64,000 bases of DNA from Actinomycetospora lemnae. GTDB lineage: Bacteria > Actinomycetota > Actinomycetes > Mycobacteriales > Pseudonocardiaceae. Shown here piece after piece: positions 63,862 to 64,000 of this stretch (its first letter is position 1; every line of letters starts with the position of its first letter). The stretch spans positions 1 to 64,000 of the forward strand of contig NZ_JAQZAO010000002.1 in the NCBI RefSeq assembly GCF_028737315.1. Reading direction: 5' to 3'. A program made the position numbers and the translations under genes. The notes under the pieces are model-generated. The model was not told the origin of the DNA and searched no databases. It saw nothing but the letters and a program-made list of their open reading frames with translations.

Positions 63862-64000
63862 GTATGCCCGCTGTGAGGCCCGGAGCACCGATGTTCCGAT
63901 GTTCCGTGTGCCACCCGAGCGGACGCTCGACGCACCGTGTCCGCTGTGCCACGCGGCGTGTCCGGCGGGGTGGGGAGTCCTACCCGGCCGGGGACGCTCC

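Overview
The window is very GC-rich actinobacterial chromosome with strong G/C bias at third codon positions. The gene content (DUF742 protein, ShbA-type sigma factor, GarA, F420-type PPOX protein, GPP34, DUF427, DUF664) and a block matching the mycobacterial pgsA2 / gcvH-garA-Rv1828-Rv1829-Rv1830-gcvB order point to a mycolata-related Actinomycetota, most likely Pseudonocardiales; the genus cannot be fixed from the sequence. I see no rRNA, tRNA, CRISPR array, insertion sequence or prophage. Genes are short-spaced on both strands, with many 4-base start/stop overlaps and many convergent genes whose 3' ends overlap.

Layout. 1-5.1 kb: tail of an HNH endonuclease, a small membrane protein, an EamA exporter facing a LysR regulator, and a class II UvrA. 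5.1-13.5 kb: AraC/glyoxalase pair, 2H phosphoesterase with an 8-copy repeat, MsrA/DUF1684, an ECF sigma factor coupled to an alkylguanine-DNA methyltransferase, two SDRs, YqeY, TSUP permease, S4 protein. 13.9-17.7 kb: DUF742 protein, SelD, a GT9 glycosyltransferase and 3-hydroxybutyrate dehydrogenase from overlapping divergent promoters. 17.7-25.3 kb: the pgsA2/gcvH/garA/ftsR/bifunctional nuclease/MerR block, then a tandem glycine riboswitch and gcvP. 25.3-38.9 kb: Clp-N protein with its HTH regulator, hydrolase/AraC pair, USP-APC operon, MFS transporter, secreted peptidase-like protein, two CBS/CNNM membrane proteins with an amine-oxidase-like flavoprotein, PPOX protein, SDR, CoaA.

38.9-45.5 kb: MarR, DUF664, DUF427, GPP34, DUF2071, an XRE regulator with divergent membrane protein, methyltransferase, thioesterase. 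45.5-50.1 kb: a complete four-gene oleABCD operon, in which acyl-CoA chains are joined head to head by OleA, reduced by OleD, closed to a beta-lactone by OleC and decarboxylated to a cis-olefin by OleB. 50.3-57.6 kb: DUF998 protein, PLP decarboxylase, methyltransferase, AraC, ArsR-SRPBCC operon, 5-formyl-THF cyclo-ligase, AbrB-type transporter. 57.6-64 kb: Ser/Thr kinase with extracytoplasmic beta-propeller, ShbA-type sigma factor, and the tmsA-tmsB pair expected to make 10-methyl (tuberculostearic-type) fatty acids.

Three themes recur. First, at least twenty genes have a -10-like hexamer (TANNNT or a close variant) ending 6-8 nt before the start codon, often GTG, which is the layout of leaderless transcripts. 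Second, short tandem repeats whose unit is a multiple of three bases sit in or at the edges of genes. Third, regulators face their likely targets across short intergenic regions that hold palindromes.
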